Shown here one piece after another: positions 40,479-52,996 of a stretch of DNA of 64,000 nucleotides. The stretch covers positions 11,558,625-11,622,624 of the forward strand of contig CM066924.1 of the NCBI GenBank assembly GCA_033964015.1, read 5' to 3'. Position 1 is the first letter of the stretch; every line of letters begins with the position of its first letter. The translations under genes were made by a program, and so were the position numbers. The DNA comes from Scolanthus callimorphus (lineage: Eukaryota; Cnidaria; Anthozoa; Actiniaria; Edwardsiidae). The notes below the pieces were generated by a model that saw nothing but the letters and a program-made list of their open reading frames with translations, was not told the origin of the DNA and did not search any database.

Positions 40479-42798
40479 TACGCTACGGTACCCAGGTTCA
40501 TGCTCCGGTATAAGGTTAGACTGCTTGCAGCCCCTTCTTTGGCGAACGTCCGTAAATCGAGAATAAAGTCCTAGTTTTTTTAAGAGAGTCTAGGTGTCCA
40601 CGGACTTCCCTTTCTCTCGATTTACGGACGTTCGCCAATGAAAAGACTGCAAGCAGTCTAGTATAAGGTTCACGCTACGGTACCCAGGTTCATGCTACGG
40701 TACCCAGGTTCATGCTACGGTACCCAGGTTCATGCCACGGTACTCAGGTTCACTCTACGGTACTCAGGTTCACTCTACGGTACTCAGGTTCATGCTACGG
40801 TACCCAGGTTCACGCTACGGTATAAGGTTCACGCTACGGTACTCAGGTTCACTTTACGGTACCCAGGTTCATGCTACGGTACCCAGGTTCATGTTACGGT
40901 ATAAGGTTCACTTTACGGTACCCAGGTTCACGCTACGGTATAAGGTTCATGCTACGGTACTCAGGTTCACTCTACGGTACCCAGGTTCATGCTACGGTAC
41001 CCAGGTTCATGCTACGGTACTCAGGTTCATGCTACGGTATAAGGTTCATGCTACGGTACTCAGGTTCACGCTACGGTATAAGGTTCACGCTACGGTACTC
41101 AGGTTTACACTACGGTATAAGGTTCACGCTACGGTACTCAGGTTCACTCTACGGTACCCAGGTTCACGCTACGGTACTCAGGTTCACGCTACGGTACCCA
41201 GGTTCACGCTACGGTACCAAGGTTCACGCTACGGTATAAGGTTCACTCTACGGTACCCAGGTTCACGCTACGGTACCAAGGTTCACGCTACGGTATAAGG
41301 TTCACTCTACGGTACTCAGGTTCACTTTACGGTACCCAGGTTCACGCTACGGTATAAGGTTCACTCTACGGTACCCAGGTTCACGCTACGGTACCCAGGT
41401 TCACGCTACGGTACTCAGGTTCACGCTACGGTACCCAGGTTCACGCTACGGTACCCAGGTCCAGGCTACGGTACCCAGGTTCACGCTACGGTACCCAGGT
41501 TCACGCTACGGTACTCAGGTTCACGCTACGGTACCCGGCAGGTTCATGCTACGGTATAAGGTTCACGCTACGGTATAAGGTTCACTCTACGGTATAAGGT
41601 TCACTCTACGGTACCCAGGTTCACGCTACGGTACCCAGGTTCACGCTACGGTACTCAGGTTCACTTTACGGTACCCAGGTTCACGCTACGGTATAAGGTT
41701 CACTCTACGGTACCCAGGTTCACGCTACGGTACCCAGGTTCACGCTACGGTACTCAGGTTCACGCTACGGTACCCAGGTTCACGCTACGGTACCCAGGTC
41801 CAGGCTACGGTACCCAGGTTCATGCTACGGTACCCGGCAGGTTCATGCTACGGTATAAGGTTCACGCTACGGTACTCAGGTTCACTCTACGGTACCCAGG
41901 TTCACGCTACAGTACTCAGGTTGACGCTACGGTACCCAGGTTCACGCTACGGTACCCAGGTTCACGCTACGGTACCCGTGCTACGGTACCCAGGTTCACG
42001 CTACGGTACTCAGGTACACGCTACGGTACCCAAGTTCACGCTACGGTACCCAGGTTCATGCTACGGTACCCAGGTTCACGCTACGGTACTCAGGTACACG
42101 CTACGGTACCCAGGTTCATGCTACGGTACTCATGTTCATGCTACGGTACTCAGGTTCACGCTACGGTACTCAGGTACAAGCTACAGTACTCAGGTTCACT
42201 CTACGGTACTCAGGTTCACTCTACGGTACTCAGGTTCGCTCTACGGTACTCAGGTTCACGCTACGGTATAATGTTCACGCTACGGTACTCAGGTTCACTC
42301 TACGGTACTCAGGTTCACGCTACGGTATAATGTTCACGCTACGGTACTCCGGTTCACTTTACGGTACCCAGGTTCATGCTACGGTACTCATGTTCATGCT
42401 ACGGTACTCAGGTTCACTTTACGGTACCCAGGTTCACGCTACGGTATAAGGTTCATGCTACGGTACTCAGGTTCACTCTACGGTACCCAGGTTCATGCTA
42501 CGGTACCCAGGTTCATGCTACGGTACTCAGGTTCATGCTACGGTATAAGGTTCATGCTACGGTACTCAGGTTCACGCTACGGTATAAGGTTCACGCTACG
42601 GTACTCAGGTTTACACTACGGTATAAGGTTCACGCTACGGTATAAGGTTCATGCTACGGTACTCAGGTACACGCTACGGTACTCAGGTACACGCTACGGT
42701 ACCCAGGTTCACGCTACGGTACTCAGGTTCACGCTACGGTATAAGGTTCACGCTACGGTACCTGTAGGTTCACTATACGGTACTTATGTTCATGTTAC
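40479..42798. repeat. 19/20-bp GGTACC satellite array 1
   Basis: About 115 head-to-tail units of the form GGTACCCAGGTTCACGCTAC (20 bp), with variants CTCAGG for CCCAGG, a 19-bp TATAAGG form, and C/T changes in CACGC or CATGC. Larger blocks are duplicated inside the array: GGTTTACACTACGG recurs 1,505 bp apart, and a TCCAGGCTACGG block about 340 bp apart. Unit lengths of 19 and 20 with no stop codons open all forward frames, so the long repetitive ORFs are not genes. Confidence 0.97.
40517..40660. mobile_element. MITE inserted in satellite array 1
   Basis: TAGACTGCTTGCAG at the left and CTGCAAGCAGTCTA at the right are exact inverted repeats; inner arms GGCGAACGTCCGTAAATCGA are also inverted. 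The flanks carry GTATAAGGT on both sides, consistent with a 9-bp target-site duplication, although the satellite itself contains that word. Confidence 0.9.
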
Positions 42799-42864
42799 GA
42801 GAGTGCAGCATTTTAGCTCGTTTCCACGGTCAGGCGAAGATAAAATAAAGGATCTTAAAAAATA

Positions 42865-43560
42865 AACGCCGTTTCAACATTTCACAGTCCATTGATAAGA
42901 AAGTCGAAATCTCACCTTTAGGCGTCTTTTTGTTGAAAATATTAATCTGCAGCAGTGCAAATGTCTGTATAGCCTGCATTAACAGCCAAACTAAACTAAA
43001 CGGGTTGCTGTCAACGCAGGCTAATGTCTGCAGCGAAGTTCCAATTTATGCGATTTCTGATGCGGGGGGGACGTGACAAAGCCGGAATGTTGATATTTCT
43101 GTATCCAGTATAATTTATACTCATTGTAAAAATTTCCGCGCGCTGATTGGTAGAGAGACCCGTTTTTTCCCGTTTTCTCTCTTGAAAGGATTATATTTCA
43201 CCTGCTAACAGAGCTTTCTTTCTGTCAGTCGCGTGTCGTGTGTTCGCGTACCCAGGTTGTCGGTTGTTTTGGTGCCACCGAGAAACCTTCCCGTGGGCGA
43301 AAGAAACCAGCGCGCGACAGCCAACCCTCCCCTGACACACTCTCGATGGGAGCGGGGGGGGGGGGGGGGGGGGGGGGTGCACAACGCGGGACAACCAACC
43401 CCTCCCCTAAGGGGTTTGCAACTTCTCCCCTAGACACGCCTCTATAGGCACCACTGTATATGCAACTGGCTAAGAGCAGAGCAAAAAAAATTCTTGTGTG
43501 AAAAAACGCTTCCCTTGATAAGTACACAGGGAAAGCGTTGCCCTGCAGTCACAATGGACG
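42865..43560. other. Stretch without a gene; poly-G tract
   Basis: Holds a 24-G run at 43354-43377 in a CT-rich context. ORFs on both strands across 43191-43527 are proline or glycine artefacts of that tract. A CTGATTGG(T) CCAAT-like site at 43143-43150 is seen, but no supported promoter. Confidence 0.5.
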
Positions 43561-43689
43561 GGCGGGCTGAGCTGGAAACCATAACCTGTCCAAATGGATC
43601 AATTGATTCCAAAAAGTGCAATAAAGATAAAAGCTTTTATTTGTCAATATATATACAGTTAAATAAAACCAGATATTTATCCAATAATG

Positions 43690-44104
43690 GATAATTTTTT
43701 TATCAAACACAAAATCACAGCCTATTATAGATTCTATAAATTGTTTTCCATTTTGAACGCTTATTTCTGTGGCAGCACGAACCCAGTCCTCTGCCTTTCG
43801 TGATATTTCAATATGTGGACCACAAATCTACAAAATAAGGATACAAATCATTGAATAACAGTATTTTTGGCCAAATGTTGCTCTAAGTTGAAAAATATCC
43901 TGTCTCAAACTGATTCTGTCTTTACAAGTAGTAATCATAATACATAGGTGGCAGAGGTGGGGGATGGGGTACAGCCCTTACACTTTTGAGCAGATTTTCA
44001 TGTTATCTCCTTACCCCCACATTGCAATGCATAGTCTCTGATGAACATGTAATACTATCGATATCACTGCCTGTCCAAGAGGGATCTCTGGGGCTGCATT
44101 GTCA
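43690..44104 (-). CDS. Weak candidate: last two exons of an unidentified gene
   Basis: A 90-bp exon-like segment (44015-44104, acceptor TTTCAG, donor GGGG/GTAAGG) and a second after acceptor TTTTGTAG at 43828-43835 can be joined in one open frame: EIPLGQAVISIVLHVHQRLC, then FVVHILKYHERQRTGFVLPQ and a stop. An AATAAA hexamer lies at 43637-43642 on the same strand. I find no family, no upstream exons and no strong codon signal, so this may be a non-coding transcript end or chance. Confidence 0.25.
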
Positions 44105-44821
44105 CTGAAACTGAAGAAGAAAAAACAATATGTTTGATGAAACTTAGCCTCCTTATAGAAAAATCATCTATCTTCCAGTCTTAAATAAACCATGCACTAG
44201 GGGATGATTAGCTTTCGAAATTCTGGCGGGCTGTATTGGGCCACTTTTTAACACCCTTTATGAAAACCACTCTGAAAATTAACAATCCCCCACCCCATCC
44301 CCAGTATGGGGAAACATTTGTTTTAAATGATTGGAAATGCAGTATCACTCAAAATGAGCCGCCATTTGGAGTGTTTTCTAGAAACAGTAAATAGTGTTGC
44401 ATGGCTTAAAACTGTGCCTGATAAAAATTTATTTTTACACCTGACTTTTTAGACTTAGGCAAGCATCAAATACCGACTGTGTTTTCTGGCCTATAGCAAG
44501 CAGTCACGTGACCCGGAAACCCTTAAAATGAGCAGATTCATCCAAATGATGCTCAGAAATGAAAAGAGCATACTGATTTTAGTTAAAGCCCAAATTTCAG
44601 CCAGCTACACCTTAAAGAATGGGAGCAAAAATGAAACTTGCTTTTTTAATAGGGTTTGTATCATGTGTTGGACATCTACTATTTCAGGGACCAATCAGAG
44701 TGCAGGAAAATGACCATTCATTATAACTGATTTTGGTATATACTAGGTGTTTTTAGAATAATTTACTTGAGTGATTCTGAATGACACTGACTGGTCAATA
44801 TGTCAGCATATTTTGCTATAT

Positions 44822-45010
44822 TGTGTGTTTCCAAAAAATATCCATCCCCCCCCCTCCCCTACGGAAGGGATTGGAAATTCCAGAGGGGTGAGGGGGGGGG
44901 GTCAATTTACCTGATCTTTTCCATACAAAACAGAGGGGTGGGGGGTCATTTCTCAGCACCCTTCCGTGGTGGGGGGGATGGGGGGTATGGATATTTTTTG
45001 GAAACACACA
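44822..45010. mobile_element. MITE with TGTGTGTTTCCAAAAAATAT termini
   Basis: Perfect 24-bp inverted ends (TGTGTGTTTCCAAAAAATAT plus CCAT), each followed by a C- or G-rich tract. 189 bp, non-coding. Confidence 0.9.
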
Positions 45011-45520
45011 TTTCACCAATATAACATTGAAAGCATTGGGTATCATGCGAACACTTTATATGGGGAAACTAGAAAAATACCCCTGAAAGTGATTTTTTGG
45101 TCAAAAATCTTGGATGTCAAAAATCTTTGAAATTGTACTAGCCCCATTGATTATTCAAAACAGATTTTACCAGGATTTAAGCAATTTTTTAAAAACGTGA
45201 TCAAAAATCCAGTTACTCAGAACTTTATAGCAAACTTGCCTTGATTTTGGTTTGGTTTTGGAATAACTGCATTTAAGGAATAACCTGGGTTAGTACTGCC
45301 ATGAAATTAACATGGAAAGCAGAGAAATTAATTTTCAAAGTTTACTAATGGAGGACAATAATAGGAAATTCTCCGTGTCAAGCGCATGATCACTTCGAAA
45401 TCCCTATACCTTTGAATATAAACTTCACAATGTATTTTCACAGGCTCCCTTCAAGATTTCTTGATGGAACTAACTCAAGTTACTTCTTGCATGCAAACCT
45501 TTCAAAAGATGCTAAATAGA

Positions 45521-46250
45521 GCAGATTTCATATGACTGTAGTGAAACCAATCACAAAGCAATTACACAAATTCTGAATAAAACCTGTAGGAGTAATTACA
45601 AAGTAATTACCAATTACTCATGGAGTTGTATCGTTTCACAAGCCAATCGCGAGCCCGAGTCAGTCATGTCTCAGCCACGAGTCAGGTCTAAAATTGTAAA
45701 TTTTTATTCCTCCCGATTTTTTTCTTCAATTCATTGTTTCAAATATTGTTAGGGATTAGAATTTTGGCAAATATTTTGTCTGGCAAAGTTTTCAATATCT
45801 ACGGAATTCCAAGCTTACTATACAATTACATCAATGAAGCACCTCACCTGGAACATAATACCTATGTGTGGAAAGAATCAGATCTGCTATGAGTACAATT
45901 TATCACAACTGTTCAACGCTGGTATTCCAGTGACTGAAAAATCCCAAATTGCAGTGTTCGAAGGGGCAAAGGGTTTCTATTCTGATCTGCCATCTTGTCA
46001 CCACAGGTAGCCCTCTTGATACTCGTCGATGTAAATGAAGTCATTAAAGTTACCTGGAATTCATTGAAAACTGAAGAAATTATTTGCAAAATTCTAAATC
46101 CATAACAACATTTTAAGAAAAAAAATCGGAAGAAAAAATTCGCATTTTGGAACTGACTTGTGTGGCTGGCTTGTGACTTGTGACTTGGCTCGCGATTGGC
46201 TAGTGAAATGATACAACTCATTACTCATGTCCAGTCATATGAAATCCGCT
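45521..46250. mobile_element. Inverted-repeat element with nested arms
   Basis: Outer ends AGCAGATTTCATATGACTG and inverted CAGTCATATGAAATCCGCT. A second, inner inverted pair (GAGTTGTATCGTTTCACAAG with CAATCGCGAGCC) lies at 45613-45655 and 46187-46229. No coding. Confidence 0.75.
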
Positions 46251-46327
46251 TTAAAGCAAATTGGCTTTGTATCTTCTAGGAATTCAATTTTAGCCATACC
46301 TTGCTCGAATCACTAAAACAATCTGTC

Positions 46328-46605
46328 TTAACAGTTAGTTGCCAAAGGCTCCATGATTATCAATGAGCCTCAAACGATTCATAAAGACAAACAACTTGGT
46401 TTGTTAAATTTTTTCACTGATAACAAAACGTGCATGCACTCCCAATCATTTCAATCAGTTATAATCGTGAACCTGTAGGTGATTATAACGAGTGAAAACG
46501 AAACTCTCGACCAATCAGGAAATCAGAGCATGTAAATTCTTATAATCACTTGAGTAATTATACTAATGCCAGAGATTTATGATGTCTTTGGCAACTAATT
46601 GTTAA
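46328..46605. mobile_element. MITE with AGTTAGTTGCCAAAG termini
   Basis: TTAACAGTTAGTTGCCAAAG at the left and inverted CTTTGGCAACTAATTGTTAA at the right, 278 bp, with an inner ATTATAA(T/C)-rich inverted segment. Confidence 0.8.
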
Positions 46606-46776
46606 ATATTACCTGGGTAGTTCTGTTGCAGATACAATTCATACCAGTACAACATTGTGATGCACAAAAATTAATTATTTGATAATAAATTTCAGACACC
46701 TTTAAACTTTATAACTTGGGCATGTTAAATTTTATGGAACACAATTAAATGTTTCGCAAAAAACAAGGCGAATAAA

Positions 46777-46947
46777 CAGGGAATTTCTGCATAAACCCAT
46801 CTATGGGAAAAGCTGATTTTCCCATGGTAGAAGAATGGGAAGTGTTCGGATTTCCCATGGCTATCCATGTGAATTCCTAGCACTTACCATGCGTGTGCCT
46901 TGGGAGATTCAGCTTTCCCATGGATAGGTTTATGTAGAAATTCCCTG
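46777..46947. mobile_element. Palindromic MITE with CAGGGAATTTCT termini
   Basis: CAGGGAATTTCTGCATAAAC and inverted TTTATGTAGAAATTCCCTG; arms continue through CATGGGAAA and GCTGA sequence. 171 bp. Confidence 0.85.
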
Positions 46948-46999
46948 TGATAGTCACTAATATTCCATATGTTTATTTTTATGTTAAAAAATTAAAATG

Positions 47000-48316
47000 A
47001 TGGTAGTCATTCATGGTGATTGATTTAAACATAATATTTCCCATTTCAGAGCATGTGGCATTACCCAGAGTATTTTTTTTTTCTATGGAAGAATCCGGCC
47101 AAATTAAGAAAGATTATTGAAATGAATGCCACAAGATCTGAAGTGGGCAAACATCATGCCAAAACCCAATGAGTCTATTCAATACAAAACACGGTGTATT
47201 TGAAATTCTAAAGGGGTTTAACGTGTTTCTGTCGATGCGCTGAGCGCACAAGGATGTTAACACCGAATCCAAAACAACTATAGCTTGAAAATATATTTCA
47301 TACCAACCTAAATATCCTGCTGCTTGGAAATCCAAGGTAGATGGGAGATCAAGACTTCATCACCACTGTGTAGAACAACAGAATTTAGCAGGAAATTGTC
47401 GAATTTTAGGCGAGGAAAACCAAAATAATGCGACTTGTTTCCATATTTGAATCTTATATCCGTTTCTTTTATTCTGCCTCGATCTATTAGATACATAGGA
47501 GATAAATGTGATCGGGTATTATAAGTCTTGGTTTTTATTTCAGAGAAATTCCAAGTTCAAATATCCTTCGCATCTACATTTACAAAGCTTACAGTGTAAT
47601 GACTCGGTCGTTTTAGTAATGTAAGCTTAAGTTAAGACTTCCTACCGATTCGCATGTCGTCTCGGATTCAAAAATGCTATGCTTTATACACAATAAACAG
47701 CGACGCTTACCTAATTATTCCGAGTAGCTTTTAAGTTCTGTGGTTAATCCTTGGCAATACCTTGGCTCGAACTTGTAACTTAAATGGCTCGCAGCGCAGA
47801 CATTAATTAAGTATGTAGACTCGTCTTCTCCCACACAAAATTATTTCTCCTACTCAAACAAACCGTATCGACCAACACTACCAACCTGGAAAAGCAGTAA
47901 CATGTAAAGCTTCAATGCTTCAATGACAAAGTTTATGTTACCTCCTTGGAGCTCAGAACGATCACAACAAGACACGACAGTCGAATAACAATAACATCTC
48001 CGACGTAAAAGCCTTAGCTTCCTCCAGATAAGCTTGAGTCTTATCCTCTAGAAAGTCCTTAAAAAGTATCGGCCTTCTTGCGGAACGGACTTGTGTTCTG
48101 AGTTCCGAAGCTTGCGTAGCACATCACTAGTTGGATATGTATTTTCTTCTGCACTCGCTCAGTGCAGTCTTCTAGTAGTTTCGTTTTTGCCCCTCCCCCC
48201 CCCCCCCCGGGCCACCCACCCCTCCCCCGTCTCTCGAGGTAGTTCGCCTGATTCCGTGTTGTGACGTCAAAGGCTTCTTATTACGACGGGGCCATGTTGT
48301 GACGTCACAACAAGAC
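47000..48316. other. Stretch without a supported gene
   Basis: A 62-codon minus-strand ORF at 47308-47496 (MYLIDRGRIKETDIRFKYGN at its start) has fairly protein-like composition, but no family, splice context or partner exons. A C-rich run lies at 48187-48235. Otherwise nothing is recognised up to the satellite edge. Confidence 0.4.
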
Positions 48317-51300
48317 GGTACGGTACCCAGGTTCATGCTACGGTTCACGCTACGGTACTCAGGTTCACGCTACGGTATAAGGTTCACGCTACGGTACTCA
48401 GGTTCACGCTACGGTATAAGGTTCACGCTACGGTACCCAGGTTCATGCTACGGTATAAGGTTCACGCTACGGTACTCAGGTTCACGCTCCGGTATAAGGT
48501 TCACGCTACGGTACCCAGGTTCATGCTACGGTATAAGGTTCACGCTACGGTACCCAGGTTCATGCTACGGTATAAGGTTCACGCTACGGTACTCAGGTTC
48601 ACGCTACGGTACCCAGGTTCATGCTACGGTATAAGGTTCATGCTACGGTACCAAGGTTCATGCTACGGTATGAGGTTCACGCTACGGTATAAGGTTCATG
48701 CTACGGTACCCAGGTTCACGCTACGGTACCCAGGTTCACGCTACGGTACCCAGGTTCATGCTACGGTACCCTGGTTCACGCTACGGTATAAGGTTCACGC
48801 TACGGTACCCAGGTTCACGCTACGGTAACCAGGTTCATGCTACGGTATAAGGTTCACGCTACGGTACTCAGGTTCACGCTACAGTATAAGGTTCACGCTA
48901 CGGTACTCAGGTTCACGCTACGGTATAAGGTTCACGCTACGGTACCCAGGTTCATGCTACGGTATAAGGTTCACGCTACGGTACTCAGGTTCACGCTACG
49001 GTATAAGGTTCACGCTACGGTACCCAGGTTCATGCTACGGTATAAGGTTCACGCTACGGTACCCAGGTTCATGCTACGGTATAAGGTTCACGCTACGGTA
49101 CTCAGGTTCACGCTACGGTACCCAGGTTCATGCTACGGTATAAGGTTCATGCTACGGTACCAAGGTTCATGCTACGGTATGAGGTTCACGCTACGGTATA
49201 AGGTTCATGCTACGGTACCCAGGTTCACGCTACGGTACCCAGGTTCACGCTACGGTACCCAGGTTCATGCTACGGTACCCAGGTTCACGCTACGGTATAA
49301 GGTTCACGCTACGGTACCCAGGTTCACGCTACGGTAACCAGGTTTATGCTACGGTATAAGGTTCACGCTACGGTACTCAGGTTCACGCTACAGTATAAGG
49401 TTCACGCTACGGTACTCAGGTTCACGCTACGGTATAAGGTTCACGCTACGGTACCCAGGTTCACACTACGGTATAAGGTTCACGCTACGGTACCCAGGTT
49501 CACACTACGGTACCCAAGTTCACGCTACGGTACCCAGGTTCACGCTACGGTACTCAGGTTCACGCTACGGTACCCAGGTTCACGCTACGGTATAAGGTTC
49601 ACGCTACGGTACCCAGGTTCACGCTACGGTACCCAGGTTCACGCTACGGTACCCAGGTTCATGCCACGGTATAAGGTTCATGCTACGGTACTCAGGTTCA
49701 CGCTACGGTACCCAGGTTCACGCTACGGTACCCAGGTTCATGCTACGGTACCCAGGTTCACGCTACGGTATAAGGTTCACGCTACGGTACCCAGGTACAC
49801 GCTACGGTACCCAGGTTCACTCTACGGTATATGGTTCACGCTACGGTACCCAGGTTCACGCTACGGTACCCAGGTTCACGCTACGGTACCCAAGTTCACG
49901 CTACGGTACCCAGGTTCACGCTACGGTACTCAGGTTCACGCTACGGTATAAGGTTCACGCTACGGTACCCAGGTTCACTCTACGGTACCCAGGTTCACGC
50001 TACGGTACCCAGGTTCACGCTACGGTACCCAGGTTCACGCTACGGTACCCAGGTTCACGCTACGGTACTCAGGTTCACGCTACGGTACCCAGGTTCACGC
50101 TACGGTACTCAGGTTCACGCTACGGTACCCAGGTTCACGCTACGGTATAAGGTTCACGCTACGGTACCCAGGTTCACGCTACGGTATAAGGTTCACGCTA
50201 CGGTACCCAGGTTCACGCTACGGTACCCAAGTTCACGCTACGGTACCCAGGTTCACGCTACGGTACCCAGGTTCACGCTACGGTATAAGGTTCACGCTAC
50301 GGTACCCAGGTTCACTCTACGGTACCCAGGTTCACGCTACGGTACCCAGGTTCACGCTACGGTATAAGGTTCATGCTACGGTACCAAAGTTCATGCTACG
50401 GTATAAGGTTCATGCTACGGTATAAGGTTCACGCTACGGTACTCAGGTTCACGCTACGGTATAAGGTTCACGCTACGGTACCCAGGTTCATGCTACGGTA
50501 TAAGGTTCACGCTACGGTACCCAGGTTCATGCTACGGTATAAGGTTCACGCTACGGTACTCAGGTTCACGCTACGGTACCCAGGTTCATGCTACGGTATA
50601 AGGTTCATGCTACGGTACCAAGGTTCATGCTACGGTATGAGGTTCACGCTACGGTATAAGGTTCATGCTACGGTACCCAGGTTCACGCTACGGTACCCAG
50701 GTTCACGCTACGGTACCCAGGTTCATGCTACGGTACCCAGGTTCACGCTACGGTATAAGGTTCACGCTACGGTACCCAGGTTCACGCTACGGTAACCAGG
50801 TTTATGCTACGGTATAAGGTTCACGCTACGGTACTCAGGTTCACGCTACAGTATAAGGTTCACGCTACGGTACTCAGGTTCACGCTACGGTATAAGGTTC
50901 ACGCTACGGTACCCAGGTTCACACTACGGTATAAGGTTCACGCTACGGTACCCAGGTTCACACTACGGTACCCAAGTTCACGCTACGGTACCCAGGTTCA
51001 CGCTACGGTACTCAGGTTCACGCTACGGTACCCAGGTTCACGCTACGGTATAAGGTTCACGCTACGGTACCCAGGTTCACGCTACGGTACCCAGGTTCAC
51101 GCTACGGTACCCAGGTTCATGCCACGGTATAAGGTTCATGCTACGGTACTCAGGTTCACGCTACGGTACCCAGGTTCACGCTACGGTACCCAGGTTCATG
51201 CTACGGTACCCAGGTTCACGCTACGGTATAAGGTTCACGCTACGGTACCCAGGTACACGCTACGGTACCCAGGTTCACTCTACGGTATATGGTTCACGCT

Positions 51301-51931
51301 ACGGTACCCAGGTTCACGCTACGGTACCCAGGTTCACGCTACGGTACCCAAGTTCACGCTACGGTACCCAGGTTCACGCTACGGTACTCAGGTTCACGCT
51401 ACGGTATAAGGTTCACGCTACGGTACCCAGGTTCACTCTACGGTACCCAGGTTCACGCTACGGTACCCAGGTTCACGCTACGGTACCCAGGTTCACGCTA
51501 CGGTACCCAGGTTCACGCTACGGTACTCAGGTTCACGCTACGGTACCCAGGTTCACGCTACGGTACTCAGGTTCACGCTACGGTACCCAGGTTCACGCTA
51601 CGGTATAAGGTTCACGCTACGGTACCCAGGTTCACGCTACGGTATAAGGTTCACGCTACGGTACCCAGGTTCACGCTACGGTACCCAAGTTCACGCTACG
51701 GTACCCAGGTTCACGCTACGGTACCCAGGTTCACGCTACGGTATAAGGTTCACGCTACGGTACCCAGGTTCACTCTACGGTACCCAGGTTCACGCTACGG
51801 TACCCAGGTTCACGCTACGGTATAAGGTTCATGCTACGGTACCAAAGTTCATGCTACGGTATAAGGTTCATGCTACGGTACTCAGGTTCATTCTACGGTA
51901 CAAGGTTCATGTTATGGTGGTTCACGCTATG
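48317..51931. repeat. 19/20-bp GGTACC satellite array 2 with higher-order repeat
   Basis: About 185 units of the same satellite as at 40479-42798. A block of roughly 1,458 bp is duplicated in tandem: sequence from about 49000-50370 recurs at about 50460-51830 with the same order of variant units, including rare markers (GGTAACCAGGTTTATGC, GGTATATGGTTCACGC, CATGCCACGG). An earlier block of about 509 bp (48328-48836) is similarly related to 48837-49345. The array decays at its right edge (51880-51931). Confidence 0.97.
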
Positions 51932-51996
51932 GCAAAAAACGTTTTAACCCTAGATGGAACGGGCTTCAGTTAGAACATTATTGTTATCAAGACACC

Positions 51997-52212
51997 ATGC
52001 CGTTCAAGTTCACTCGAACTCCAGTATGCGGCCGCCCAGAATTAAAAAATCTTAGTACTCATCTTTCACAGGTTCATTCTCTTTTCGGAGACGAGAGGAA
52101 GTCATGGCTGATAATGGCGGTGTTTTCAGTTCAACAGACACGCCTACCCATTCGAAATACAGAGCTGGTACACCACCGCAAAATACCGTGCCTTCAAGAA
52201 CTTGACTTTTGA
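51997..52212 (+). CDS. 71-codon ORF with a C2H2-like motif, possible fragment
   Basis: Starts MPFKFTRTPVCGRPELKNLS, then THLSQVHSLFGDERKSW, matching the style of small N-terminal zinc-finger segments (C...H-x3-5-H, LSTHLSQVH) found in repetitive coral ORFs. The N-terminal cysteine partner appears lost (TPVCG rather than CPxCG), and sequence after SW does not look conserved. Likely a fragment of a multicopy or transposon gene. Confidence 0.4.
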   Translation: MPFKFTRTPVCGRPELKNLSTHLSQVHSLFGDERKSWLIMAVFSVQQTRLPIRNTELVHHRKIPCLQELDF

Positions 52213-52801
52213 TAAATCTGGCTGTTTTATGGCCATTATTCGAACCACGATATTTAAGAACCTTTATTGGACTTTATTACTTATTGGACATTTTATGGAT
52301 TCCTTGCTCTGCCGCGCATGTTAATCCCTCTTTTAAAACCTACCACACCCAAATCCTATTGTTTTATGCAGGTCTTGAACCCTGATGCAAAACCTGTACT
52401 ATTTAAAAGATGGTAGCGGCATTTGAATAATTTAGGGGAGTGTGGGGCTGAATGTAACACCCGGTACAGGTCTTACATTCAAATGTCAGTGTCAGTGTCT
52501 GTTAGAATATCGGCTCGCATGAGTATGGAGTACACGGAGTACAAGTGTAAAATCGCGTTCCCAATAGTTTAACAAAATTTTTTATTTTTTTATAATCCAA
52601 TAAAGAAATTAGTAAAAAATAATGTAACGATGGTCTCGTTTTACAAAAAATAAGAATAAAAAGGATTGCAAAAAATAATTTGTTTTATTAAAATAAAGCA
52701 AGAATTAACTGGTGCGCAAACTCTACGGAAGCCATTCAGATGTTATTATTCGCTCGCCAAAATTGTCGTACACATTCTTTTCAAAATTTAACTAAATTTA
52801 G

Positions 52802-52990
52802 TATCAAAAAACGGTTAAAAAAGGTTTACTTATTTTCAACTGATTCTTCCAAAATTGCCGCAGCTTCGCGCGCATAAAAAGCGGATGCGTGGGTGTAGTA
52901 TTTACTACAACCAAACCATCGTACTGGGCTATGATTAATTTTAGAAAATTTGTATGATGTTTTATCAGTTACTCCATTTCTTCGGCGTGA
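52802..52990. repeat. Direct duplicate A of a 190-bp segment
   Basis: GTATCAAAAAACGGTTAAAA through CCATTTCTTCGGCGTGATTT. A second copy lies at 54607-54800 in the same orientation with about 90 percent identity by eye. The copies flank the inverted 18-bp satellite block. In copy two a minus-strand frame NHAEEMEKLIKHHKNFLKLI followed by IAQYDVLV looks like a genuine but partial coding fragment. Confidence 0.8.
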
Positions 52991-52996
52991 TTTGGT

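Noticed and set aside
40692..42865. Long repetitive ORFs (LRYSGSRYGT-type) in satellite array 1
   Set aside because: The 19/20-bp unit has no stop codon in any forward frame; several overlapping frames are open at once and no non-repetitive protein is attached.
48299..51825. Long repetitive ORFs in satellite array 2
   Set aside because: Same reason as array 1; identical translations recur 1,458 bp apart because the DNA is duplicated.
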